A stretch of DNA of 63,836 nt from Planctomycetota bacterium (GTDB lineage Bacteria > Planctomycetota > Planctomycetia > Pirellulales > Pirellulaceae): the NCBI GenBank assembly GCA_017303505.1, contig JAFLCP010000027.1, forward strand, positions 1 through 63,836, read 5' to 3'. The stretch's first letter is position 1. Every line of letters begins with the position of its first letter. A model generated the notes under the pieces. It was not told where the DNA came from and did not search any database. It saw nothing but the letters and a program-made list of their open reading frames with translations. Positions 8,914 through 17,954 of the stretch are shown here, piece after piece. A program made the translations under genes and the position numbers.

Positions 8914-9166
8914 ATGGCAACCTCGCATCCTATCAGAAACCGCGATGCTCACTTTTGTCGCGACTGCGGTGGACCTTTGAAAACACCCTTCTGAAGACTA
9001 CAAGATCTGCGAAAACACGACGACGAATGGCACACAGCAGGAGCCCAAAGATGTTTGCGAATCACTTTCTCGTGAGCATCGCATCTTTTGCGAGTTTTGT
9101 GGTTGTCGTGTCGAGAATGGGACAACTGTTTGCCCTAAGTGCGGGCGAATAGCTTCTCATCCGTAA
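8914..9166 (+). pseudogene. double zinc-ribbon small protein, frameshifted
   Basis: From the ATG at 8914 the frame reads through HFCRDCGGPLK and then shifts at an AAAA run near 8980. The downstream frame continues through DYKICENTTTNG to FCEFCGCRVENGT and VCPKCGRIASHP before a TAA at 9164-9166. The four CxxC knuckles form two zinc ribbons. The span is 253 nt, one base more than a multiple of three, which fits a single-base insertion in the A run. It may be a pseudogene or a sequencing error. Function unknown; such proteins are often nucleic-acid or protein-binding adaptors. Confidence 0.55.
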
Positions 9167-9210
9167 ACCAAACCTCTGCCCAACCCACAGCTCGATGGAC
9201 TCGAATTAAC

Positions 9211-9456
9211 TTAGCCTAGGCTAACTATTCGGAAATAGAGATACTTTGGACGAGACTGCGATTCACCGCACAACACAACCGCGACGCAGCGTTGCGTTTC
9301 GTCGCCTTCGATCGTCACATCTGCCCGTTGTTCGCTGCAATTGGACCATTCAAGCGTTAGAGGCTCACGAACATTACAGAAGCCGGGACCCACTTGGGCT
9401 AATTCGTGCTGAATGCCCTCAATTGTGAGCCAGCCGCGTACTTGAGATGAGCGCAT
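9211..9456 (-). CDS. small hypothetical protein
   Basis: 81 aa: begins MRSSQVRGWLTIEG, contains HELAQVGPGFCNVREPLTLE and ends in a beta-rich ADVTIEGDETQRCVAVVL segment. It resembles short uncharacterised planctomycete proteins that carry the RGWLTI...LAQVGPG pattern (memory only). No domain, signal peptide or membrane segment is visible. The frame stays open for 19 codons upstream of the ATG (GYINPNGAFSK), and no ribosome-binding site is seen, so its original start may have been lost. A palindromic repeat lies 63 bp upstream. Confidence 0.5.
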   Translation of the reverse strand: MRSSQVRGWLTIEGIQHELAQVGPGFCNVREPLTLEWSNCSEQRADVTIEGDETQRCVAVVLCGESQSRPKYLYFRIVSLG

Positions 9457-9519
9457 TTTCGAAAACGCACCATTAGGATTGATGTAACCACGGTCACTGC
9501 TGCGATGTCATCTCTAAAC

Positions 9520-9546
9520 GTAGTGTGGGTCGGAGACCCACACTAC
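9520..9546. repeat. GTAG...CTAC palindromic repeat, copy 1
   Basis: A perfect palindrome: arms GTAGTGTGGGTC and GACCCACACTAC (12 bp each) around a GGA loop. The same element occurs three more times at 10422-10543. It lies in the non-coding space between the small hypothetical and the GNAT gene. It resembles a REP-like dispersed repeat. Confidence 0.9.
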
Positions 9547-9675
9547 GCTTGTCCTTGGGCCTTGATTAAGACCTTACGATCTTGCCCTGCGGCTACTCGC
9601 ATCGCTACTCCTTCTCTGGTAAATTTCCAACGATTTCTCGATAAATTCTAGGGTGTGATCCAGAGCTAATGTGCG

Positions 9676-10425
9676 ATGAAAAATCCAATGGCTTTTGCAG
9701 TGAAGACGTTTGTGCTGGGCCATGCGATTAGCAAAAGCCTCACACATCCTTATGAGGCGGTTTCCATCGATGGCGTTTGGGGGCTGAGGGACAAAGAGAG
9801 AAGCAATCCGAAAAATTATCGAAAAGAAGAATGGGTTGGATGGGATATTGAACCCTCGAAGTTGGTCCGAATTGCTACGGAAAATACTCGCGGCTGGCAT
9901 TTTTTGGGTGCAATGATTCCCAATAACGAAGATCCGGACGCTGGCCGCGACGCTTATAAAGAACTGGGTTATCGCCTGCTCAGCACCGAACCGTTGTTTG
10001 TGCAAGATTTGAAACGAATTCCCAACAAAACATCACCTGCCAAGATTTCCCGGATGAAGAGCTTGGAGCAATCGCTCGCATATGCCAAAGAGGCACGCAT
10101 CAAACCTCTGCCAAACTCAGTACTGCAATCCGATTCGACATGGCGCCATTATTTGGCTACGCTCGACGAACAAATCGTAGGCTGGGTGAGCAGTATTCAA
10201 ACTAGCACCGGAGCAACTTGGTGTGCGAATTTTGTCGTTCGAGAAGCCTACCGTCGCCAAGGAATTGGAAGCGCCCTGCTAGCGCAAATGCTGCGAGATG
10301 ATCGTCGACAGGGTGTTAGCCACTCGATTTTACTTTCGAGCCACACAGGAGCGCACGTCTATCCAAAACTCGGCTACCAACAAATCGGCACGTTGCTTAT
10401 TTTGGCCCCCAAAAAGCGTGCGTAG
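9676..10425 (+). CDS. GNAT family N-acetyltransferase
   Basis: 249 aa. The C-terminal half is a GNAT domain: QIVGWVSSIQTSTGATWCAN leads into the acetyl-CoA loop REAYRRQGIGSALLAQMLRD, followed by HTGAHVYPKLGYQQIG. The N-terminal 115 residues (VWGLRDKERSNPKNYRKEEW, then GYRLLSTEPLFV) match a planctomycete-type GNAT subfamily with a conserved N-terminal extension, recalled from memory. It should transfer an acetyl group from acetyl-CoA to an unknown amine substrate. The stop codon TAG (10423-10425) lies inside the first of three tandem palindromic repeats, so its last residues may have been set by the repeat. It is convergent with the VirD4-like gene. Confidence 0.85.
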   Translation: MKNPMAFAVKTFVLGHAISKSLTHPYEAVSIDGVWGLRDKERSNPKNYRKEEWVGWDIEPSKLVRIATENTRGWHFLGAMIPNNEDPDAGRDAYKELGYRLLSTEPLFVQDLKRIPNKTSPAKISRMKSLEQSLAYAKEARIKPLPNSVLQSDSTWRHYLATLDEQIVGWVSSIQTSTGATWCANFVVREAYRRQGIGSALLAQMLRDDRRQGVSHSILLSSHTGAHVYPKLGYQQIGTLLILAPKKRA

Positions 10426-10543
10426 TGTGGGTCGGAGACCCACACTACGAAAAATTGTTTTTATACATGGTGCGGGTCGAAGACCCACGCTACATGAGGT
10501 CGTTTTTATACATAGTGCGGGTCGGAGACCCACACCACGCTAC
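10422..10543. repeat. three tandem GTAG palindromes
   Basis: Copies at 10422-10448, 10468-10493 and 10513-10543 share the core GTGNGGGTCGGAGACCCAC (GTCGAAGAC in the second). The linkers both end TTTTTATACAT, so the repeating unit is about 46-48 bp. The first copy equals the element at 9520-9546. The block fills the gap between the convergent GNAT and VirD4-like genes. It supplies the GNAT stop codon and begins 8 bp beyond the stop of the other gene. Stacked hairpins here could terminate or stabilise both transcripts. Confidence 0.9.
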
Positions 10544-10551
10544 GTTCCTCA

Positions 10552-12894
10552 CTATTCGATATGGCCTTCGGCATCGATTTCGCGGAGTTGGCGGAGGATG
10601 TCTTCTGCAGCAGACATCGATGGTGTTCGGCCCAACAAAACGGGTGCCTGCTCGACCAATTTCTTTGCATCCATCAACGGCAAACCACATGCGTTTTTGA
10701 CCAGTTTCACCGCTTCGATCTTCTTAGGCCCATAGCGCAATAGAAAGACCTTAAAACCTGTGGTTACCTTGGTTGGATCTGCCAATACAGGTTCGCGCCG
10801 AACCGGATTGGCTTGCGGTACATCTGGGCCATTGGCTCGCACAAAGTCCATGTAACAAAACGCAGCTGCCATCGTTTTCGCATTACCCTCGCGAAAAGCA
10901 TCGATCAGTTCATCTAGCGTCCCGTTACGCTTCTCTACCTCTTCCAAGTATCCTAACAACACACGCGGATGCTGGCGATTCGCAAATTCAACTTGCGACC
11001 ACCAGTCGCTGGTCACCTTATCTTCACTTCCCCATTTCATTCGCTGCTTCACCGCTTCGATCTTGCGTCGCAGTCGCTGTTCCGACCAACCACGGGTTTG
11101 CGTTAAGCCATTGACCTTTCGCTCAGCACTCTCCAAATCCGACAAGTCGGTTCTCAACTTGCGTCGCCGCAAATCGGGATCTTTCTTTTGCTCTAAAATC
11201 TCTTCCATCATCAACGCGATTTGTCCCACTTCGTGAGCTGACGTTAGGTAGGCTTGAAACGGAGGGACTTGTCCATCACCCAAAAACACCGTGGCGGGTG
11301 ACCCAAACAATGGATGTTTCTTGGCCGAGTGTATATCGCCCGGCAGCAATAGTGGGCGAACCGCCAAGGTCCAACCATGAGCTACCATCGAATTTTGGTG
11401 CTGAGGTTCAGGCTCATCGATGGTCGATGGTATCGCGATGGTCGTTATCCCTGACCGCCGACTAAAATACTCAGCACTTCCAATATCTAAACCACCTGAC
11501 AGCGCGATTTGGCTCTGAAAGCCAGAGAGCACCACGTCAGCATCTTTGTCATAGATCGCGGGAATCTGCGCGATCGACTGCACGCCTGCAATAAATGCGT
11601 AGCGCCGCTCACGACAGGTATGCAACGAAACATCCAACCCATAAATGGGTCCCGAGGCGGCCAACTCATCGATCAAGATAACAGTCTTATTGGGCAATTG
11701 ACCGGTCGGCGAATCACAAGCCTTGCGTTGAATCGTTGCCAACAGCCGACTTAGAAATAAAGCGATTACAGGCCGTAACTTCTTGATCGAATACTCATCG
11801 ATTTCGACCACTAACAGCCCACCTCGCTCGACAAACTTATCGAGGTTTAACTCTGGTTTTGCTAGAAACGGAGCAATCTCATCGATGAATGAAGTCGCTT
11901 CGCTGATGGTCGCAGTAATCGTGTCCGCATTTTTATTCGCGCTGTTGACGTACCGTGCGAACTTTGCGAGGACAGGAAAGTCGGGATGCTCGTCAGCAAA
12001 GGACGCAAATTCACCCGTCAAAATCACTTTGCGAACTTCCCACAACGTTCGCTGCTCTTTAGGATTGTCGCGACAAATGGCTGCAATCGCATGACAGAGC
12101 CATTCTTCTGCTTGATTGTACGCCCAAGCTCCTTCACCAAATCGCGAAGTGGCCGCCGCATTGCCCACCAACACCGCAGCTACTTCACCTGCCTTAGCCA
12201 AATCTTCGCAACCTTCAAGAGCCGTCCAAGCCACTGTTCGATCGGGCTTTAGCGGCGCTAACAACGTGATCTCGCGGTCGCGTTTATAGGCCTCGGCCAT
12301 CTTGCGAACCAAGTGCGTTTGCGACTTCCCCTTGATGTTGATATACACCATGGACCAACCTTCGCGAATCGCATGACAAGCAGCAGGGAAGATCACCTTT
12401 TGTGTCTTACCTGCACCCGCTCGCCCCACGACCAACAAGTTCGGCGAATCCTTACCAAGTGGCACTGCCAAGCCGTCGAACTTAAGGGCACTCACCTGAG
12501 GATCATGCGCCATCGCATGTGTCTCAAACAACTGCACATATTCTTCCGGATTCTTTTCGGCTGCTTCCCACAAATCGAGTAGCTCTTTGCGCGATGCCAA
12601 GCGCGCATTGCCAAAGGGGCCATCCGGAATGTTGCGCGTACCAGGTGTGGGCATCTCTTCGGGTGAACGAAAGTGAATCGTCTCCCACTCCTTGCTCAGA
12701 TTCTCAGCAGGTGGGTTCCCCTTCGCCGGCTCCACTCGTGCTACTTCATCCTGTGTATTCTTGTTTGACGGATCTCTGTTGGATTTTTTTTCGTTGGAAT
12801 ACCCATCTTTGGATCGATCATTGCCTGACTGATCATTGCCCGCCTGATCCTGGCTCGAATGCTCATTATCGGAATGCTCATGAAATTGGCTCAT
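10552..12894 (-). CDS. VirD4/TraG-like ATPase fused to an L7/L12 C-terminal domain
   Basis: 780 aa. Residues 1-60 are polar, acidic and low in complexity (N, Q, S, D, K). Residues 150-560 form a VirD4/TraG-type coupling ATPase: Walker A GRAGAGKT (157-164), Walker B VILIDE (405-410), then RYAFIAGVQSIAQIPAIYDK. Such ATPases feed DNA or protein into type IV secretion channels. No N-terminal transmembrane segment is visible, which is unusual for VirD4. Residues 711-780 (TGFKVFLLRYGPKKIEAVKL, then GLPLMDAKKLVEQAP) match the C-terminal domain of ribosomal protein L7/L12, normally used to contact translation factors. No relaxase or other type IV genes are in the window. Function unknown beyond NTPase. 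Confidence 0.88.
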   Translation of the reverse strand: MSQFHEHSDNEHSSQDQAGNDQSGNDRSKDGYSNEKKSNRDPSNKNTQDEVARVEPAKGNPPAENLSKEWETIHFRSPEEMPTPGTRNIPDGPFGNARLASRKELLDLWEAAEKNPEEYVQLFETHAMAHDPQVSALKFDGLAVPLGKDSPNLLVVGRAGAGKTQKVIFPAACHAIREGWSMVYINIKGKSQTHLVRKMAEAYKRDREITLLAPLKPDRTVAWTALEGCEDLAKAGEVAAVLVGNAAATSRFGEGAWAYNQAEEWLCHAIAAICRDNPKEQRTLWEVRKVILTGEFASFADEHPDFPVLAKFARYVNSANKNADTITATISEATSFIDEIAPFLAKPELNLDKFVERGGLLVVEIDEYSIKKLRPVIALFLSRLLATIQRKACDSPTGQLPNKTVILIDELAASGPIYGLDVSLHTCRERRYAFIAGVQSIAQIPAIYDKDADVVLSGFQSQIALSGGLDIGSAEYFSRRSGITTIAIPSTIDEPEPQHQNSMVAHGWTLAVRPLLLPGDIHSAKKHPLFGSPATVFLGDGQVPPFQAYLTSAHEVGQIALMMEEILEQKKDPDLRRRKLRTDLSDLESAERKVNGLTQTRGWSEQRLRRKIEAVKQRMKWGSEDKVTSDWWSQVEFANRQHPRVLLGYLEEVEKRNGTLDELIDAFREGNAKTMAAAFCYMDFVRANGPDVPQANPVRREPVLADPTKVTTGFKVFLLRYGPKKIEAVKLVKNACGLPLMDAKKLVEQAPVLLGRTPSMSAAEDILRQLREIDAEGHIE

Positions 12895-13386
12895 GCTCTC
12901 TTTCTCCCTCGCATCGATTCGAATGAACCTATATCGACACCCCCGTCATCACTTGCGCAGGGGCTAACCCATTTGATTCAACTGCTGTCGAAGACCATTG
13001 GTGTCGCGATTTGATTCATGCATCAAATGCGCACGAACTCACGACTGGATGTTTACAAATAAAAAGAAGTCGCCTTGAGAAGGCGTAAGCGCAATCGCTC
13101 CCTAATTGCGTCCGAACCATTAAGATTGTGGACCATTTCGCTTGTGAAAAGTTCACGAAAACGGTCCCCTTTCACGCGATTTTTGGCAAAAATCGAGCCC
13201 CTCAGCCCTCATTCCAAATGAGGACTCCCTACCTGGGTGAATTAAATTTCAATACAGATAAAATGGGCAAACGTTTTCACAGTCTTAACGCATCGAGTAG
13301 AATCGCGTTCAAGCTGGGACATTGAGCACAACGAAACCGTATCCCAGCATCTCTCCGAATTCTCTTTTCCCATAAACAAGCTTCCC
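12895..13386. other. gap between VirD4-like gene and sulfatase
   Basis: No gene recognised. A short stem CGCCTT/AAGGCG lies at 13071-13085 and has a T-rich stretch only on its minus-strand side. A perfect 9+1+9 inverted repeat, CGATTTTTGGCAAAAATCG, lies at 13177-13195. It is too tightly spaced for a hairpin but shaped like an operator. Both genes start outward from this gap, so it must contain both promoters. Confidence 0.5.
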
Positions 13387-15060
13387 ATGATCCACCGCAT
13401 CGCTTTGTTTTGGTTCGGCTGGGTTTTAATCAGTTCGCTGACAATAGCTCAAGAGAAAAACAATCGTCCCCCTAACATCATTTTCATTTTGACAGACGAT
13501 CAGGGTTGGGGAGATGCACACTTCGCTGGGCATCCTTATCTCAAAACACCCAATCTAGATCGCTTAGCGAAAGAAGGGACTTGGTTCGAGCAATTCTACA
13601 CTGCCGCAACAGTTTGCTCTCCTAGTCGTGCGGCTTTCATGACCGGAAGGTATCCGGCTCATTTTCATATTCATGGTCATTTTTCGACGCATGATCAGAA
13701 CAGCGCTAGACACATGCCTGATTGGCTCCCGCCCGAAATTCCGAACCTCGCCTCTCTATTGAAAAACAATGGTTACCGAACTGCTCATTTCGGCAAATGG
13801 CACTTGGGCAATAATCCTGGAGCTCCACCACCAGAAGCCTACGGTTTCGAAGTCTCTAAAACCGTGAATTCGAACGGACCTCAACTGGGCGACGAAGCGA
13901 AAGAACCATTCTTCCGCGCCCGCTCAACGGGGCTGATGATCGATGAATCGATTCAATTTATTCGTGATCATCAATCGCAACCGTTCTACATTAATCTGTG
14001 GACACTGGTGCCACACGCTTTGCTCAAACCGACTCCCGAACAACTGTCCGTATACGCAGACCTAAATCCTATGCACAGCGACTTTGCCTCCATGCCCTGG
14101 ATGAAATCTTATTTACAGAAATCGAAAAATCTCAAGAGCCAGATGCAAGTCTATGCTGCTTCCATGACCGATTTAGATACGCAAATCGGACGCTTGCTCG
14201 ACGAACTCGACCGCCTGAACCTCACCAACGACACAATCATTTTCTTTTCGAGCGACAATGGCGCTGAGGATTATCGTGTTAGCAACGCAGCTAATGCGGG
14301 CGTAGGAAGCACAGGTATCCTGCGAGCTCGCAAAAGGAGTATGTATGAAGGTGGTATTCGCACTTTTGGTATCGTGCGTTGGCCAGGCAAAGTAAAAGCC
14401 AACCATCGTAATACGACCCAAGTGGTGGCTGCCGTCGATTTTCTGCCAACGCTATGTACCATTACCCAAACATCGCTTCCCTCGACACTTGAAAGCGATG
14501 GTGAGGATATGTCTCGTGCCTGGCTTGGCGAAAATGTAGCACGTCGCAAGCCACTTCATTGGGAATGGCTCTTCAATGTCCAAGGGGCGAGCGATGGTTA
14601 CATGCCACCATCCTTAGCAGTGCGTTCAGAGAATTGGAAACTTTTTGTAAATCATGATGGTTCCAAAGCGGAACTCTACGACATCACCCTTGATCCAAGC
14701 GAACAAAAGAACGTTGCAACGGAGCATCCTAGTATTACAAAACAACTATCTGAATCTGCCATTTCATGGAGTCAATCTCTACCCGCGAGTGAACTCCGTA
14801 ACAAACCTCAGTCCAAGTCTCAGAGTAGACCTTCTGCGAAAACTGGAAACGCTCCCAAGTTAGATCGTGCAGCAATCTTCTCGCGTTGGGATAAGAACAA
14901 AGACAAACAGCTTGATCCTGACGAGTACCGACAAGGCGTTAAGGCTGCCGATCACGAAGTGCGATTCAAGAACTTCGACAAAGATGGTAATGCAAACCTC
15001 AGTTTTGATGAATTTGTATTCCCAAATGGAAAGCCCAATACAACGCAAACCCCATCCTGA
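13387..15060 (+). CDS. secreted sulfatase (S1 family) with C-terminal EF-hands
   Basis: 557 aa with an N-terminal signal peptide (residues 1-21, ending in IAQ). The arylsulfatase core begins NIIFILTDDQGWGD, whose Asp residues 37-38 bind calcium. The active-site motif CSPSR has Cys77, which a formylglycine-generating enzyme would oxidise. HFGKWHLG and FFSSDNGAE follow as further family motifs. After a Ser/Lys-rich linker, residues 493-545 form two EF-hand loops (DKNKDKQLDPDEY, DKDGNANLSFDEF). It should hydrolyse sulfate esters, probably on polysaccharides, in the periplasm or outside. A second sulfatase starts 17 bp downstream, so the two likely form an operon. Confidence 0.95.
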   Translation: MIHRIALFWFGWVLISSLTIAQEKNNRPPNIIFILTDDQGWGDAHFAGHPYLKTPNLDRLAKEGTWFEQFYTAATVCSPSRAAFMTGRYPAHFHIHGHFSTHDQNSARHMPDWLPPEIPNLASLLKNNGYRTAHFGKWHLGNNPGAPPPEAYGFEVSKTVNSNGPQLGDEAKEPFFRARSTGLMIDESIQFIRDHQSQPFYINLWTLVPHALLKPTPEQLSVYADLNPMHSDFASMPWMKSYLQKSKNLKSQMQVYAASMTDLDTQIGRLLDELDRLNLTNDTIIFFSSDNGAEDYRVSNAANAGVGSTGILRARKRSMYEGGIRTFGIVRWPGKVKANHRNTTQVVAAVDFLPTLCTITQTSLPSTLESDGEDMSRAWLGENVARRKPLHWEWLFNVQGASDGYMPPSLAVRSENWKLFVNHDGSKAELYDITLDPSEQKNVATEHPSITKQLSESAISWSQSLPASELRNKPQSKSQSRPSAKTGNAPKLDRAAIFSRWDKNKDKQLDPDEYRQGVKAADHEVRFKNFDKDGNANLSFDEFVFPNGKPNTTQTPS

Positions 15061-15076
15061 ACAGGTAGTTCTGCAT

Positions 15077-16507
15077 ATGAATCTTTACCGCTTCCTAATT
15101 GCATTGGCCTGTCTTTGTCTCCCCATTCACTCGAATGTTTCAGCCGCTCCTCCCAACATTCTTTTCCTCCTCAGCGATGATCACTCGTATCCCTTTCTAA
15201 GCGTCTACGGGAACTCATGCGTTCGCACTCCGAATCTCGATCGGTTGGCTTCAGAGGGGATGAAGTTCCATCGCTTCTTCACCGCTGCGCCACAATGCGT
15301 ACCATCTCGAGCGGCACTTATGACCGGACGGTCGCCGGTAGCCGCACGCATGACTCGCTTTTCGTCACCATTGCCTAAAGATGAAATCACGTTTCCAGAA
15401 ATCCTGCGCGACCAAGCGGGATATTTTACGGGAATTTGCGGACGAAGTTACCATCTCGATGGTAACGTTAAAAGCAATCCCGTGATGGGTGAACTGCTGC
15501 GACAACACAATATGCGAAGTTTCTCTGAACGTGTTGACTATCTCAATACTTGTAGTGACGGAGAAGTCGCTAATCAAGTGAAGATTTTTCTGGACAAAGT
15601 TCCAGAAGGAAAGCCATTTTTTCTGTGGGCCAATTTTAGCGATCCACATCATCCCTGGAACGCCGATTCAAAGTTTCGCCCTGACCCAAACACGCTATCC
15701 CTTCCCACCCATTGGCCAGATCTAGCCGGCATGCGAAATGAGCTAGCCGACTATTGCGCCGAAGTCAATCGACTCGACCAAACGATCGGTGGCATCATCG
15801 CCATTCTCGAAGAGCGCAAACTTCTCGACAACACACTTCTCGTATTCTGCGGCGACAATGGTGTCGCGTTACCGCATGGCAAAGGTTCCCTCTATGATCC
15901 GGGGGCAAACGTGCCATTCTTCGTTCGGTGGCCAGGGGAGATTCCTCCACAAGGAGACACATCCGCGTTAATCAGTGGTGAAGATCTTGCTCCTACACTT
16001 CTAGATGCAGCGGGTCTCAAACCCCATGAAAGGATGAGCGGCAAGAGTTTCCTTCCACTCCTTAAGGGCGATTCCTATGAACCGCGCAAACATGTTTTTG
16101 TCGAACGTGGACCACATGGCTCAGCTCCCGTAACCACCAACATCACGAGCTCATCGTACGATTTGTCGCGAGCAGTCCGCAGTGATCGTTACAAGTTTAT
16201 CTATAATGCCACACCTTGGATTCCCTACTCTCCAGTCGACTCTGCAGCTGGTCCAAGTTGGAAGCAGATTCAAGCCGCCCACAATTCGGGAGGGCTCCCC
16301 AAAGCTTTGAGCTCAACTTACTTTACCAAGCCTCGTCCAGTGTACGAACTCTACGACTTAGACAACGATCCGTCGGAGTTGAATAATTTGAGTGGCAAAG
16401 CCGAGGTAGCAGAAGTAGAGGCAGATCTACGCAGAGCCTTGGCTGAAAAAATGATACTGGACTTTGATTACTTGCCATTACCCAAACTAGAAACGGTAAC
16501 TCCGTAG
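15077..16507 (+). CDS. secreted sulfatase
   Basis: 476 aa from the ATG at 15077. The frame is open further upstream, but MNLYRFLIALACLCLPIHSN is a clear signal peptide start. Core motifs are NILFLLSDDHSYPF (metal Asp34, Asp35), QCVPSRAALMTGRSP (formylglycine Cys74), FSDPHHPW and FCGDNGV. This sulfatase type resembles heparan/N-sulfoglucosamine sulfohydrolase-like members of the S1 family (inference). It lies 17 bp behind the EF-hand sulfatase. No formylglycine-generating enzyme gene is in the window. It lacks the EF-hand tail of its neighbour. Confidence 0.94.
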   Translation: MNLYRFLIALACLCLPIHSNVSAAPPNILFLLSDDHSYPFLSVYGNSCVRTPNLDRLASEGMKFHRFFTAAPQCVPSRAALMTGRSPVAARMTRFSSPLPKDEITFPEILRDQAGYFTGICGRSYHLDGNVKSNPVMGELLRQHNMRSFSERVDYLNTCSDGEVANQVKIFLDKVPEGKPFFLWANFSDPHHPWNADSKFRPDPNTLSLPTHWPDLAGMRNELADYCAEVNRLDQTIGGIIAILEERKLLDNTLLVFCGDNGVALPHGKGSLYDPGANVPFFVRWPGEIPPQGDTSALISGEDLAPTLLDAAGLKPHERMSGKSFLPLLKGDSYEPRKHVFVERGPHGSAPVTTNITSSSYDLSRAVRSDRYKFIYNATPWIPYSPVDSAAGPSWKQIQAAHNSGGLPKALSSTYFTKPRPVYELYDLDNDPSELNNLSGKAEVAEVEADLRRALAEKMILDFDYLPLPKLETVTP

Positions 16508-16562
16508 TAACATCATGCGAGTAAGCTAGGCCCGAAAATCCTAAGCGTTGTGGCCACACAAT

Positions 16563-17900
16563 TCATTCCGACTTCAGACCGACGGTGTTGATCGAGACTA
16601 TTTTATATTTCGATGGCGTTTTCTCGTCCGTCTTTTTGTCGACATAAACCATCTCCTGCAACGGCTGCTGCGGAGTGTCGCTGTATTGCAAACCTTGAAA
16701 AACGGAGCGACCAAAAGGATTTTTGACGTCGCCGCCAATCGTAGCGACAAGCTTGTCGTCTCGATAAATTTCAAATGCCGCTAGCCCACTTTCTAGATCA
16801 CCCTCAGCCTGCCATCGAATCTCGTTGCCTTTCACTTCCACCATCTTCACTTTTGGTGGTGGAGTTGTATCGATGACATTCGTATCCTTCACATACTGCT
16901 CCCACAGTTTTGCCGTCCGCTCATCGATATGCCAACTCGCTTGCAACTTGTCTCCTGCAAATTCTTCATCCGATTTGGTGAATGAACCTGTTAAGTCGCT
17001 ATAGTAGGCTCCTGAAAGAGCAATCTTCTTGAGCGCAACTGATCCATCTGTTGCAAGTCGAGCCGTCAAACATGCATCCAACCATGGGATCGCCAAATAT
17101 CTTTGATTGCCGCACTCATGACTTGTTAATGGATCAATGGCCACCGCAACCAACCCACCTTTGCTTCGAATCGCATTAAAAAACACTTGATTCGCAGGCC
17201 AGACACCTGAAAATCGACTGGTCGTATCCGACACACCTTCTTTCGTTCCCAGGTTGCACATGATCGGTACCTGCAATGCCTCATCGCGCAGCATATGGGC
17301 CTTAATGCCGCCACGTTTTTCGTCCGCCTCCAGCAAGGGAACACCCGATCGCAGCCAAGCTGCCGCGACCCGCTCTGGGTACATCAAAGCCATGCCGCCA
17401 CACCAATGCCCACCGCCGCTATGTCCCCACAATGCCCACGGAACCTCAACGAGTTCAGGATGCCCGCTGAGCTTTCCCAAATCGCGAAGAGCACTCTGGA
17501 ACGCGCCATCCGACCCATTCCGCGGATCGCACCACATCTGACAATCGGCCTTTTCGGGTTGTTCATAAGCGGGAGACAACAAAGCGCAAGAATGCTTGAG
17601 GGCTAAAGCTTGCCAGTGAAGATCGTAAGCTCCCGTGAGCCCCGATTTACATGAACCTTCGCCACATCCATGTTGATGAACGATGACTCCGCGCAGCTTA
17701 CTGACATCTGGAGGAATCCAGATGGTGTAATTGACTCCAAAGATCAGTTTTCCTGCTTCGGTCGATGGCTCATATCGGACGCGATAATAGGGCGGGTTTG
17801 CATCTGGGAAAACGTCATAAGGGGCTTGCTGCCCCATAGCAGTCAGGCCACAACACATCAGCATCAAAACGAATATACAGCCGCGTAGTTGCATTTGCAT
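16563..17900 (-). CDS. secreted alpha/beta hydrolase
   Basis: 445 aa with a signal peptide ([18 protein letters not shown]). The alpha/beta-hydrolase core has a [13 protein letters not shown] strand-loop (oxyanion region) and the nucleophile elbow WGHSGGG with Ser151. A later D/H pair is likely in the segment that includes HECGNQRYL. The C-terminal 100 residues ([20 protein letters not shown] and following) look like a fibronectin-III/Ig-like fold. It is an exported esterase or peptidase-like enzyme; substrate unknown. It is convergent with the sulfatase gene, and the DUF1552 gene is 54 bp upstream on the same strand. Confidence 0.85.
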   Translation of the reverse strand: MQMQLRGCIFVLMLMCCGLTAMGQQAPYDVFPDANPPYYRVRYEPSTEAGKLIFGVNYTIWIPPDVSKLRGVIVHQHGCGEGSCKSGLTGAYDLHWQALALKHSCALLSPAYEQPEKADCQMWCDPRNGSDGAFQSALRDLGKLSGHPELVEVPWALWGHSGGGHWCGGMALMYPERVAAAWLRSGVPLLEADEKRGGIKAHMLRDEALQVPIMCNLGTKEGVSDTTSRFSGVWPANQVFFNAIRSKGGLVAVAIDPLTSHECGNQRYLAIPWLDACLTARLATDGSVALKKIALSGAYYSDLTGSFTKSDEEFAGDKLQASWHIDERTAKLWEQYVKDTNVIDTTPPPKVKMVEVKGNEIRWQAEGDLESGLAAFEIYRDDKLVATIGGDVKNPFGRSVFQGLQYSDTPQQPLQEMVYVDKKTDEKTPSKYKIVSINTVGLKSE

Positions 17901-17954
17901 GATGTTTTTCCTTGCGCTCGAGCGAGCGTTTCAATTTGCAATCCATAGTACGAC

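Noticed and set aside
8871-9152. 93-codon plus-strand frame overlapping the zinc-ribbon region
   Set aside because: Different frame from the CxxC-bearing peptides; Ser/Arg-rich composition without family features.
10422-10543. Possible second CRISPR-like array
   Set aside because: Only three units, the linkers are similar to one another and not unique, and the unit is a palindrome also found singly at 9520.
10298-10735. Frames with repeated GRRPTL-type peptides over the tandem palindromes
   Set aside because: Artefact of translating the 46-48-bp repeat; overlaps the real GNAT and VirD4-like genes.
13071-13085. Hairpin CGCCTT/AAGGCG as a rho-independent terminator
   Set aside because: The T-rich tract is on the minus-strand side, but no minus-strand gene ends there; both neighbours start outward.
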